This document shows, one piece after another, positions 7,609 through 15,617 of a DNA stretch of 25,271 nt. Location: positions 1 to 25,271 of the forward strand of contig JANNRR010000087.1 of assembly GCA_031401675.1 (NCBI GenBank), read 5' to 3'. Below the pieces are notes generated by a model. The model was not told the DNA's origin, did not search any database, and was given only the letters and a program-made list of their open reading frames with translations. The number at the start of each line of letters is the position of its first letter. Position 1 is the first letter of the stretch. A program made the translations under genes and the position numbers. The DNA comes from JANNRR01 sp031401675 (GTDB lineage Bacteria > Pseudomonadota > Alphaproteobacteria > Rhodobacterales > Rhodobacteraceae).

Positions 7609-8010
7609 CTACTCGGCGACCTGCACCCCGCGCAGCCATTCCACCAGATCCACCACCGGCGTGCTGGTCATGATCGGCTGCCCGGTCTCGGCCTGCAAGA
7701 GCGCCCCGCGGCCCTCGAAAAACCCGCCGAACACCGGCATCGGGCTGCCGTGGGCCACCAGCGGCTCGCGGCCATCGATCCGCATCACCACGCGCAGGGT
7801 CGGGAACTCGCCATCGTTGTCGGCAGCCAGCCGGGTCAGGTCGCGCGGCTTCAGCGTCATCTCGCTGGCCAGAGGGCCGCTGCCGTCGGCCAACTCGCCG
7901 TGGCAGGACGCGCAATGGCTCTGAAACAGGCGGCCGCCTTCGCGGGCATCCTGTGCCGCAACGGGCGTGGCAAGGGACAGCAACAGGGCGGCAAGAACGG
8001 GCAGGCGCAT
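7609..8010 (-). CDS. periplasmic mono-haem cytochrome c
   Basis: A 133-residue class I cytochrome c. Residues 1-20 form a signal peptide (MRLPVLAALLLSLATPVAAQ). The haem-binding CASCH motif is at residues 33-37, and the likely axial ligand is Met91 in GSPMPVFGG. The ATG at 8010 has a GGAGG ribosome binding site about 4 bp upstream (AACCTCC on the plus strand at 8013-8019). It is a clear paralogue of the lipoprotein cytochrome at 9213-9608, sharing the pattern P-x-DLT-x-x-A-x-x-(N/D)-x-G-x-FP, MP-x-FGG and LRG-x-Q, with the axial Met at the same residue number. A perfect FNR-type box lies 55 bp upstream of the ATG, so oxygen- or nitric-oxide-responsive expression is likely. Electron-transfer partners are not identifiable in the window. 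Confidence 0.92.
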   Translation of the reverse strand: MRLPVLAALLLSLATPVAAQDAREGGRLFQSHCASCHGELADGSGPLASEMTLKPRDLTRLAADNDGEFPTLRVVMRIDGREPLVAHGSPMPVFGGFFEGRGALLQAETGQPIMTSTPVVDLVEWLRGVQVAE

Positions 8011-8064
8011 GCAAACCTCCATCATCGGTTCCCGGCAGTCTGCACCGATCGCAAGACTGCCGCC

Positions 8065-8078
8065 TTGATCGGTATCAA
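8065..8078. promoter_or_regulatory. FNR-type binding site (FnrL/FixK/NnrR class)
   Basis: TTGATCGGTATCAA is a perfect match to the TTGAT-N4-ATCAA consensus of FNR-family regulators. It sits in the divergent region between the cytochrome c gene (start 8010) and the GDSL esterase gene (start 8197). Its near edge is 55 bp from the cytochrome ATG; if the site sits at -41.5, transcription would start about 20 bp before the ATG. Which FNR family member binds cannot be told from the site. Confidence 0.8.
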
Positions 8079-8196
8079 GCGGCGCACGTTTCCCCGTGCA
8101 ACGTCCTGTCATGTTCGGGTGCTAGGAATCGCTGCGTCACTGCCCTCATGACACCGGCAGGACCGCCGCAACCTCACATCCGGACCGGAGACTGAC

Positions 8197-9165
8197 ATGA
8201 CCCTGATCACCCGTCTGGCTGCGGCCGCCGCCGTCGCCATCATCGCAAGCACGGCCCAAGGTGCCGTCCTGGGCAGCGGCTATACCAGCTTTTTCAGCTT
8301 TGGCGACAGCCTCAGCGACCCCGGCAACCTTTTTGCCGCCACCGGCGGAACCACGCCCGCCAGCCCGCCCTATTTCGGCGGCCGCTTTTCCAACGGACCG
8401 GTCTGGGCCGAATCCTTGGCCGCCGAATTCACCGCACAGGGACTGGCAAGCGGCAACTTCGCCTTTGGCGGCGCGCGGGCAGTGCCAGACGCCGACGCGA
8501 TCCCCGATCTGCCGACGCAACTGGGGATTTTCAGCGCCTCGGTGCCCGCGGCAGCGCTCGGCAGCAACCCGCTGGCGTCACTGTGGTTCGGCGCCAACGA
8601 CCTGTTTGCCGCCATCGGCACCTTGCCCACAGCCGGGGTCGTCGCCACAGCGCAAGCCGCAGCACAGGCGGTGGCCGCCGGGGCTGCCAGCCTTGCCGAG
8701 TTGGGCATTCAGGACTTCGTCATCTTCAACCTGCCCGATTTCGGCAACCTGCCGAACTATGCCCTGTTCGAACCGGCGAATGTGGCCGATGCCACGGCCG
8801 GGTCGGATGCGTTCAACGCCGAACTGGACCTGCAGGTCGATCTGCTGCGGCTGCTGGGGCTGAACGTGATCGAAATCGACGCCTATGACCTGTTCGCAGA
8901 TCTGCTGGCCGACCCGGGCACATTCGGTGTCGCCGATGCCACCACCCCATGCGTCATTCCCGGCTTTTCGGTCTGCACCCGGGCCGAGGCGGCGCACCTG
9001 GCGTTCTTTGATCCGGTGCACCCGACGGCGGTCATCCACAATGTCATCGCCGATGTGGTCACCGATGCCCTGCCCCCGGCCCCGGTGCCGCTGCCGTTGC
9101 CGGCGTCGATGCTCGCAGGTGGGCTACTGTCGCTGGGGCTGCTGGTCCGCCGCCGTACCGTCTGA
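8197..9165 (+). CDS. SGNH/GDSL esterase-lipase with VPLPA-CTERM sorting signal
   Basis: A 322-residue exported protein. Residues 1-22 form a signal peptide. The SGNH hydrolase blocks are all present: GDSLSD with nucleophile Ser38, SNGPVW (65-70), GAND with Asn134, and DPVHPT with Asp272 and His275. It belongs to the branch with thermolabile-haemolysin-like and plant GDSL enzymes that share the GRFSNGPVWAE motif. The C-terminus has VPLPLPAS (297-304), a hydrophobic helix and a closing VRRRTV, the three-part layout of VPLPA-CTERM proteins, which are processed by a dedicated exosortase in Rhodobacterales. The predicted role is an ester or lipid hydrolase delivered to the cell surface or matrix. 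A GGAG-containing ribosome binding site precedes the ATG. No exosortase is in the window. Confidence 0.9.
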   Translation: MTLITRLAAAAAVAIIASTAQGAVLGSGYTSFFSFGDSLSDPGNLFAATGGTTPASPPYFGGRFSNGPVWAESLAAEFTAQGLASGNFAFGGARAVPDADAIPDLPTQLGIFSASVPAAALGSNPLASLWFGANDLFAAIGTLPTAGVVATAQAAAQAVAAGAASLAELGIQDFVIFNLPDFGNLPNYALFEPANVADATAGSDAFNAELDLQVDLLRLLGLNVIEIDAYDLFADLLADPGTFGVADATTPCVIPGFSVCTRAEAAHLAFFDPVHPTAVIHNVIADVVTDALPPAPVPLPLPASMLAGGLLSLGLLVRRRTV

Positions 9166-9169
9166 GCGC

Positions 9170-9206
9170 TGCCGGGGACCGGCGTCACCACGGCCTGCCC
9201 CCGGCA
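9170..9206. terminator. possible bidirectional terminator hairpin
   Basis: TGCCGGGG (9170-9177) and CCCCGGCA (9199-9206) form an 8-bp GC-only stem with a 21-nt loop. It fills the 47-bp gap between the convergent GDSL and cytochrome genes. No T-tract follows on either strand, so intrinsic termination is uncertain. Confidence 0.35.
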
Positions 9207-9212
9207 ACCCCT

Positions 9213-9608
9213 CTACCGCTGCAATCCGCGCAGAAATTCGGCCAGCGCCACTAAAGCCTCGGGGGCCGGCGTCAGGATGCCATCGCCGGTGTCGACCAGC
9301 ACTGTCCGCCCATCCACGACCCCGCCGAAATGCGGCATCACGCTGGCATCGCTGCGGAAATAGCCGTTGATCGTGCTCATCACCCCGGCCACAGGAAAAG
9401 TGCCGCCGTTGCGGGCGGCAATGCCGGTCAGGTCGGCCGGCCGCCGGGTCAATCCGGCGGCACCCGGCCCGTCGCCTTTGCCGCTCGCCCCGTGGCAGGT
9501 CAGACAGTTCGCCTCATAAAGCGCCCGGCCCGATATTTCGGGCGGCTCGGTGGCGGTACAGGCGACAAGGCCTGCGGCCAGCGCTGCCGAGAGCAAGGTC
9601 CTGTTCAT
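9213..9608 (-). CDS. lipoprotein mono-haem cytochrome c
   Basis: A 131-residue cytochrome c anchored as a lipoprotein. The signal peptide ends in the lipobox LVAC with Cys17 as lipidated residue. The haem motif is CLTCH at 35-39, and the likely axial Met91 lies in VMPHFGG. The start at 9608 begins the lipoprotein signal and has GGAG 8-11 bp upstream; a longer open frame to 9644 is not a signal sequence. It is paralogous to the cytochrome at 7609-8010, sharing spacing between haem motif and axial ligand and the LRG-x-Q end. The membrane-tethered version with a soluble twin suggests both serve one electron-transfer route. An FNR-like box lies at 9663-9676, at the same 55-bp offset from the ATG as in the twin gene. 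Confidence 0.9.
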   Translation of the reverse strand: MNRTLLSAALAAGLVACTATEPPEISGRALYEANCLTCHGASGKGDGPGAAGLTRRPADLTGIAARNGGTFPVAGVMSTINGYFRSDASVMPHFGGVVDGRTVLVDTGDGILTPAPEALVALAEFLRGLQR

Positions 9609-9662
9609 GACGCCTCTCCTGTGCGTGGATGTCCCGGCTACCACGGCAGCGCACCGCCTGCA

Positions 9663-9676
9663 TTGATCTGGATCAC
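9663..9676. promoter_or_regulatory. near-consensus FNR-type binding site
   Basis: On the minus strand the site reads GTGATCCAGATCAA, nine of ten conserved positions of TTGAT-N4-ATCAA. Its near edge is 55 bp from the cytochrome ATG at 9608, identical to the perfect site before the paralogous cytochrome. The matched position is the main argument for function. Confidence 0.65.
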
Positions 9677-9844
9677 CATGCCGGCTGTCCAGGCGCGGAC
9701 CGGGGCGCGGGCCCAGGGGACCATCGACGCCGCAGTTTCCACCGCAGTCCGGCGGGGTGGTCGTTGGCGCACCAAATCAAATTGCCCCCCCTTCCGCAAT
9801 CCCCGCATTCATGCCAGCCTCTGCCAAAGTTCAGGGACCCTGCG

Positions 9845-10627
9845 ATGAGCTTTCTTCTCGACCATCAGGTAGCGGCGATCCTGTCCTGCTTTGTAGTCGG
9901 CAGCCTGATCGCGGCCATCATGTACCGCAATGCCAAGGGCAGCCTGTCCTGGCGGGTGGCCGATTTCGTCTGGGTGGCGCTGGGCGGGCTCGGGGCGCTG
10001 GCGGCGCTGCTGGCGGGGGGCTACGAATCCGAACGCGGGCGGGTGGATCGCCAGATCGACATTTCCTTTGCCACCTCGAAAAGCTTCGAGATGAACGCCG
10101 GCCGCTTTCGGCTGCTGCATTGCGAAACCGACCGGCAGGGCAGCCGGTACCGGCCAGCAACCCTGGTGCTGTGCGAAAAGGTGGAATTCCTGTCGGCCTC
10201 GGCGGCGATCAACCGGGATTTGCCGCTGTTTCTGGACGTGGCGCAGACCCGCACCCCGCTGTCGTCGCTCGGCTGGCTTCTGGGCGGCGCTGATCCGTTT
10301 GCCACCGGCACCGGCCTGACCGCCAACCAGATGATCGCCAAGGTCGACCAGTTCGACGCGGTCGAACTGCTGACCTTTGCCGCCACCGACGACACCACCC
10401 GGGCCGCCGTCGCCACCCTGTCCTCTTCGTCCCATGCCGAGATTTCGGCGGAATATCAGGTTATTGCCAACACCTATGACGAGTTGATCGATCAACTTGG
10501 CCGGGTGAAGGCGGAATGGGACTATCTGGAATCCAATTCGACTGTGCTTATCCTGCAAATGATCGCCCTGTGCCTGATCGCCTTCGCCGCCCCGTTCCGG
10601 CTGGGCAAGTCGCTGAATGATTTCTAG
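9845..10627 (+). CDS. unrecognised membrane protein with a central extramembrane domain
   Basis: A 260-residue protein; I do not recognise the family. Two hydrophobic helices lie near the N-terminus (about residues 8-26, AAILSCFVVGSLIAAIMY, and 40-54, WVALGGLGALAALLAG), and one near the C-terminus (about 232-249, VLILQMIALCLIAFAAP). The central ~175 residues are soluble and include a Cys pair (HCETD ... LCEK) and a predicted helical stretch ending TYDELIDQLGRVKAEWDYLE before the last helix. The ATG at 9845 has AGGGA about 7 bp upstream; an open frame back to 9629 is rejected because it overlaps cytochrome regulatory DNA and reads as non-protein. It stands alone on the plus strand and converges with lolD. 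No function is proposed. Confidence 0.75.
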   Translation: MSFLLDHQVAAILSCFVVGSLIAAIMYRNAKGSLSWRVADFVWVALGGLGALAALLAGGYESERGRVDRQIDISFATSKSFEMNAGRFRLLHCETDRQGSRYRPATLVLCEKVEFLSASAAINRDLPLFLDVAQTRTPLSSLGWLLGGADPFATGTGLTANQMIAKVDQFDAVELLTFAATDDTTRAAVATLSSSSHAEISAEYQVIANTYDELIDQLGRVKAEWDYLESNSTVLILQMIALCLIAFAAPFRLGKSLNDF

Positions 10628-10701
10628 GGCGTGGAGCCGGGTCAAACCCTGCCAAGAGGTTAACAGAAATCATGAAATCTTTTATTTTCAGAGTGTTAGT
10701 T

Positions 10702-10723
10702 GGCGTAACACACGTGTTACGCC
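10702..10723. promoter_or_regulatory. 22-bp perfect palindrome between convergent genes
   Basis: Arms GGCGTAACAC (10702-10711) and GTGTTACGCC (10714-10723) are perfectly complementary around a 2-bp centre. The site lies 1 bp from the lolD stop codon, between lolD and the convergent membrane-protein gene, in a locally AT-rich stretch. As RNA it would fold as a 9-bp stem with a 4-nt loop in both directions, so a bidirectional terminator is possible; no T-tract follows. The exact symmetry also fits a protein-binding operator. Confidence 0.5.
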
Positions 10724-10724
10724 C

Positions 10725-11399
10725 TCAAACAACGCGGCCTGCCCGCAGCCGGACCATCCGGTCCATCCGCGCCGCCAGCGCCAGATTGTGCGTGGCAATC
10801 AGCGCCGACAGGCCGGTTTCGCGCACCATCTGCATCAGTACGCCGAACACCTGATCTGAGGTGTCGGGGTCCAGATTGCCGGTCGGCTCGTCCGCCAGAA
10901 GCACTTTCGGCGCGTTGGCCAGGGCCCGGCAAAACGCGACCCGCTGCTGCTCGCCCCCCGACAACGCCGCCGGGCGATGATCGGCGCGCGGCCCGACCCC
11001 GACCCGGTCCAGCAATAGCCGGGCTCGCGCCTCGGCATCGGCGCGCGCCACCCCGTTGGCCAGCTGCGGCAGCATGATATTTTCCAGCGCGCTGAACTCG
11101 GGCAGCAGGTGGTGGAACTGATAGATGAACCCGACATCCCGGCGGCGCACCGCCGTCCGCACCGCGTCGCCCAGCCCGGTCATCGCCATGTCGTCGATCA
11201 TGACCTGACCGGAATCGGCGGCATCCAGCAACCCGGCGATATGCAGCAGCGTGGATTTCCCGGCACCGGATGGTGCGACCAGCGCCACCACCTCGCCCCG
11301 TGCCAGCGAAAGCGAGGCCCCGCGCAGAACCTGCACCTCCGATGGCTTGCCCTTGTTGTAGACTTTCTGCAAGTCCGTCAGCACCAGCGTGTCACTCAT
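10725..11399 (-). CDS. lolD: lipoprotein-releasing ABC transporter ATPase LolD
   Basis: A 224-residue ABC ATPase. Walker A is APSGAGKST (the first Gly of the usual motif is Ala), the signature motif is LSGGEQQRVA, Walker B is VLLADEPTGNLD, and the H-loop is IATHN. HIAGLLDAADSGQV and the Q-loop YQFHHLLPEFSALENIMLP match LolD closely; the latter binds the permease coupling helix. It powers transfer of outer-membrane lipoproteins from the inner membrane to LolA. The start at 11399 overlaps the end of the lolC/E frame by 8 bp (ATGAGTGA), indicating translational coupling. The open frame to 11576 lies within lolC/E and is ignored. Confidence 0.94.
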   Translation of the reverse strand: MSDTLVLTDLQKVYNKGKPSEVQVLRGASLSLARGEVVALVAPSGAGKSTLLHIAGLLDAADSGQVMIDDMAMTGLGDAVRTAVRRRDVGFIYQFHHLLPEFSALENIMLPQLANGVARADAEARARLLLDRVGVGPRADHRPAALSGGEQQRVAFCRALANAPKVLLADEPTGNLDPDTSDQVFGVLMQMVRETGLSALIATHNLALAARMDRMVRLRAGRVV

Positions 11400-12678
11400 A
11401 CCGCAGCGCCTCGACCGGATTAAGCCGGGCCGCCCGCCGCGCCGGGAAAAGCGTGACGACGAACGACAGGAACAGCGACAGCCCCACCGCCGACAGCACG
11501 TCGCCCCACTGCAATTTGGCGGGCAACGCGTAGATGCCCCGGATCGCCGGATCCCAGACGCCACCGCCCGCCACATAATTCACGAAGGCAAACACCGGAT
11601 CGATGTAAATCGCGAACAGACAGCCGAGGATCACGCCGCAGGCGGTGCCGACCAGCCCTGTCGACGCGCCGCAGATGAAGAATATCCGCAGGATCGAGCC
11701 TTCTGTCAGTCCCATGGTCCGCAGGATGCCGATGTCGCGGCCCTTGTTCTTGACCAGCATGATCAGCCCGGAAATGATGTTCATCGCCGCGATCAGCACC
11801 AGGATCGACAGGATCACGAACATCACGTTGTCCTCGATATCCAGCGCCCGCAGGAACGACCCGGCTGAATCGCGCCAGGTCCAGACCAGCGCCCGCTCGC
11901 CCCCGGCCCGCAACAGCGGCATGGTCAGGTCATCGACCCGGTCCGGGCGTTCCAGCATGATTTCCAGCTCATCCGCTACGCCGTCGCGATTGAAAAAGCT
12001 CTGGGCTTCGGCAAACGGCATGTAGATGCGGGTCCGGTCAATGTCGTAGCGCCCGAGGGTAAAGACATAGACCACCCGGTAGCTGTTGACCCGCGGGCTG
12101 GTTCCGAAGGCGGTCTTGGCCCCATTGGCCGAGATCAGCCGGACGGTGTCACCGACCCCAACGCCCAGTTCGCGGGCGACACCGGTTCCGATGGCGATGC
12201 CACCGTCGAAATCGTCGATGTTGCCCAGTGCCGTTGCGGATGACGCGATGCGCGGGATGGTCTTCAGGTTTTCCAGGGTGATGCCAAGCACTTCCGCCCC
12301 GGCGTTCTGACCCTGCCACGCCGCCATCACCTGCCCGCGCACCAAGGGTGCCACGCGCGTCACACCCGGAATGGCCGCGACCCGTTCGGCCATATCAGCA
12401 TAGTCGTCGATTACCCTCGTGGCGCTGCCGTCCTCGTTGACATAGTTGGTGTTGTAGAGCGTCACATGCGCGTTGGCACCCAGGATGGTGTCGACGAATT
12501 CGGCGCGAAAGCCGGACCGCACTGCCAGCGTCGCTACCAGCGCGAACACCGCCAGCGTGATGCCGATTAGACTGATCCAGGTCATCACCGAAACGCCGCC
12601 CTCGGCCCGCTTGGCCCGCAGGTAACGCCAGGCGATCATCCACTCGAACGCTGCAAAAGGGGCGGTGTTGCCTGCCAC
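11392..12678 (-). CDS. lipoprotein-releasing permease LolC/LolE family
   Basis: A 428-residue permease with the LolC/E layout: an N-terminal EWMIAWRYLRAKRAEGG motif, one membrane helix (about residues 30-52), a ~200-residue periplasmic domain, and three C-terminal helices ending FPARRAARLNPVEALRYE, the classic last motif. The start is a GTG at 12678 with an AAGGA ribosome binding site 6 bp upstream; the frame upstream to 12837 is low-complexity and non-protein-like. Only one permease gene accompanies lolD, so the complex is probably a homodimer as in LolDF-type systems, rather than the LolC/LolE heterodimer of E. coli. It extracts lipoproteins from the inner membrane for LolA. Confidence 0.93.
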   Translation of the reverse strand: MAGNTAPFAAFEWMIAWRYLRAKRAEGGVSVMTWISLIGITLAVFALVATLAVRSGFRAEFVDTILGANAHVTLYNTNYVNEDGSATRVIDDYADMAERVAAIPGVTRVAPLVRGQVMAAWQGQNAGAEVLGITLENLKTIPRIASSATALGNIDDFDGGIAIGTGVARELGVGVGDTVRLISANGAKTAFGTSPRVNSYRVVYVFTLGRYDIDRTRIYMPFAEAQSFFNRDGVADELEIMLERPDRVDDLTMPLLRAGGERALVWTWRDSAGSFLRALDIEDNVMFVILSILVLIAAMNIISGLIMLVKNKGRDIGILRTMGLTEGSILRIFFICGASTGLVGTACGVILGCLFAIYIDPVFAFVNYVAGGGVWDPAIRGIYALPAKLQWGDVLSAVGLSLFLSFVVTLFPARRAARLNPVEALRYE

Positions 12679-12703
12679 GGATCGTCCTTTTTTGTTTTGG
12701 CGC

Positions 12704-12738
12704 ATCCTGAGGGGCGCGCAGTGCCGGGTCAACCGGCA
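12704..12738 (-). promoter_or_regulatory. weak candidate promoter with dyad upstream of lolC/E
   Basis: An inverted repeat TGCCGG-N5-CCGGCA spans 12722-12738. On the minus strand its loop region supplies TTGACC, a fair -35 match, followed after 17 bp by CAGGAT, a poor -10, ending about 25-30 bp before the lolC/E start. The dyad could alternatively end transcription of the upstream decarboxylase operon. Weakly supported. Confidence 0.22.
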
Positions 12739-12868
12739 TTGTGCCGTCACGCGCCGGGACGGCGGCGTTCGGGGCCGCGGGGTCCAGCGCGACGACGGCG
12801 GGCGCGCCGGCCGTGTGTCGATCCGAACACTGGTCAAGCTCGCGTCGACCGATCGCTTTTTCGGCGTC

Positions 12869-14365
12869 TTATGCGCTGGCCCCGGCGATATCGCTGCTTT
12901 GGCCGCATGCCATTGCAGCCTGCCCGCCAGTTCGCAGCACTTCTGACACCAGCAGGTCCAGATCGGATCGCCTCGTGCGGTGATTGCAGATCGCCACGCG
13001 CAGGCAGTGGCGGCCGTGGATGGTCGTGTCCGAAAGAGCGGCGACCCCGGTTTCCTGCAGTCGCAGCATGATCTCGATGTTCAGATCGCGCAGCGCGTCC
13101 TCATTTAGACCGCCGGGATTGTAGCGAAAGCAGACGATGTCGATCACGGTCGGCGCCATCAGTTCCAGCAAGGGTTCCAGCGTGATGCGTCCGGCCAGAT
13201 ACCGCGCCTGCGCGATGCCCTGATCAATGAGCCGCCCGAACTTCGCGACGCCTTGTTCCTTGAGCATCATCCAGATCTTCAGCGCCCGGAACCCGCGCGA
13301 CGTGTCCAGATTGTAGTCGTGCAGATACTCGGCCGCCGCGATCCCGCGCGACATTTTCTGCAGGTATTCCGCATCTTCGGCAAAAGTCTGGCGGTGCTGG
13401 CGACGATCGCGCACCAAGGCGCAACCCACATCGAACGGTGCATGCAGCCCCTTGTGCAGATCAAGTGCCAGGGAATCGGCGCGGTCGATACCGGCGACGA
13501 GATGGTTGTTTTCAGGGGCAACGGCAATCAGCGCGCCGATACAGCCATCGACATGCAGCCAAAGCCCTTCGCAGCGACACAGGTCGGCGATGGCAGACAA
13601 ATCGTCAATAGAACCGGTGTTTGTGGTTCCGGCAGTTGCGATCACGCAGGCCGGACGAAACCCGTCCGCCCGATCCTCGTGGATCATCGCTTTCAGTTTG
13701 ACGAGGTCCAGCCGGAACGCGGTGTCTGAAGGAACTTTCCACAACGACTTCTTCCCCAGCCCCAACAGATTCATCGCTTTGTCATGGCAACTGTGAACCT
13801 GATCGGACGCATAGAACCGCAAGGGCTGCGGCATCGACGCGACACCATCTTGTCGCAGGTCGACCCCGGCCATCGCATTGCGCGCGGCCATCAGGCCGAT
13901 GATGTTGGCCATCGACCCGCCGTTGACCAGGGTTCCGCTGGCCCCTTCGGGAAACCCCACCATCTCGCGGATCCAATCCGTGACCTGACCGTCCACAAGA
14001 CCGGCAGCCGTGTTGCCGCCACCTAGGTTCGAACCGTCGATCGCGGCCAGAAAATCACCCAGCGCGCCCGTGAAGTTTCCGGCGCCCATGTACCACATCC
14101 AGAACCGCGGGTGAGTGTTGCCCATCGGATACGGCATCAGATGGGTTGTGATTTCGGAGTAGACCGCTTCTAGCGGCAGCGGCCCTTGCGGCAACGGGCC
14201 GGTAAAGCTGGTGCGCAGCGGCGCAGGCATCTCTTGCCACAGCGGACGGTCGCGCACCCCGCGCAGATGGTCGATGGCGTCATCCACCATCCGGTGCGCC
14301 AGCGCCCGAGCCCCGGCCCAGTCGGCGGGGTCGAGGGTGCCTTCTGCGGTATTATGCGCCGTCAT
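12869..14365 (-). CDS. group II pyridoxal-phosphate-dependent amino acid decarboxylase
   Basis: A 498-residue member of the aromatic-L-amino-acid/glutamate/cysteine-sulfinate decarboxylase family. The Schiff-base lysine is Lys305 in LALDLHKGLHAP. PLP-contacting residues are Asp272 in HVDG, His191 in SDQVHSCHDKA and the GTTNTGSID loop (246-254). HVDGC replaces the more usual HVDAA, and the region MPYPMGNTHPRFWMWY matches the substrate-entry segment of this family. The ATG at 14365 has AAGGGA 6 bp upstream. It follows the CysK-like gene by 36 bp on the same strand, so the two are very likely one operon; the substrate may be the product of that enzyme. Aromatic, cysteine-derived (cysteate, cysteine sulfinate) or other beta-substituted alanine substrates remain open. 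Confidence 0.92.
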   Translation of the reverse strand: MTAHNTAEGTLDPADWAGARALAHRMVDDAIDHLRGVRDRPLWQEMPAPLRTSFTGPLPQGPLPLEAVYSEITTHLMPYPMGNTHPRFWMWYMGAGNFTGALGDFLAAIDGSNLGGGNTAAGLVDGQVTDWIREMVGFPEGASGTLVNGGSMANIIGLMAARNAMAGVDLRQDGVASMPQPLRFYASDQVHSCHDKAMNLLGLGKKSLWKVPSDTAFRLDLVKLKAMIHEDRADGFRPACVIATAGTTNTGSIDDLSAIADLCRCEGLWLHVDGCIGALIAVAPENNHLVAGIDRADSLALDLHKGLHAPFDVGCALVRDRRQHRQTFAEDAEYLQKMSRGIAAAEYLHDYNLDTSRGFRALKIWMMLKEQGVAKFGRLIDQGIAQARYLAGRITLEPLLELMAPTVIDIVCFRYNPGGLNEDALRDLNIEIMLRLQETGVAALSDTTIHGRHCLRVAICNHRTRRSDLDLLVSEVLRTGGQAAMACGQSSDIAGASA

Positions 14366-14401
14366 CTGGTGTCCCTTGCCGCTGATCTTGCCGCAGTGTT
14401 T

Positions 14402-15481
<1,080 letters not shown>

Positions 15482-15576
15482 GCCCCTGTCCCCGCTTTCC
15501 GATTTGCCTGGCCCGATGCCCCGCTATTTCAATGAGGCTACACCTTTGGCAAGAAGGTGCTTGACCGGTTCCTGAA

Positions 15577-15614
15577 GATTTCATGTAGAAATCCGCGATT
15601 CTGCGGTATTCTGC
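15577..15614. promoter_or_regulatory. inverted and direct repeats in the divergent regulator/CysK-like intergenic region
   Basis: The 136-bp divergent region holds GATTTC-N5-GAAATC (15577-15593), a 6-bp-arm dyad, followed by a direct repeat ATTCTGC at 15598-15604 and 15608-15614, spaced one DNA turn (10 bp) and ending just before the regulator ATG. OmpR/PhoB-type winged-helix proteins bind tandem direct repeats of about this spacing, so these may be the regulator's own sites controlling both directions. Not tested. Confidence 0.4.
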
Positions 15615-15617
15615 CGC

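Noticed and set aside
9638..9772. A 44-codon minus-strand frame ending AWTAGMVIQINAGGALPW that resembles the C-terminus of a short-chain dehydrogenase, just upstream of the lipoprotein cytochrome.
   Set aside because: The VIQIN part is the FNR-type box read as codons, the site sits at the same offset as in the paralogous gene, and nothing dehydrogenase-like extends upstream. The resemblance is probably accidental, though a translated search of this stretch would settle it.
10484..10495. TTGATCGATCAA as a third FNR-type site.
   Set aside because: The spacer is 2 bp rather than the 4 bp needed, and it lies inside the coding region of the membrane protein.
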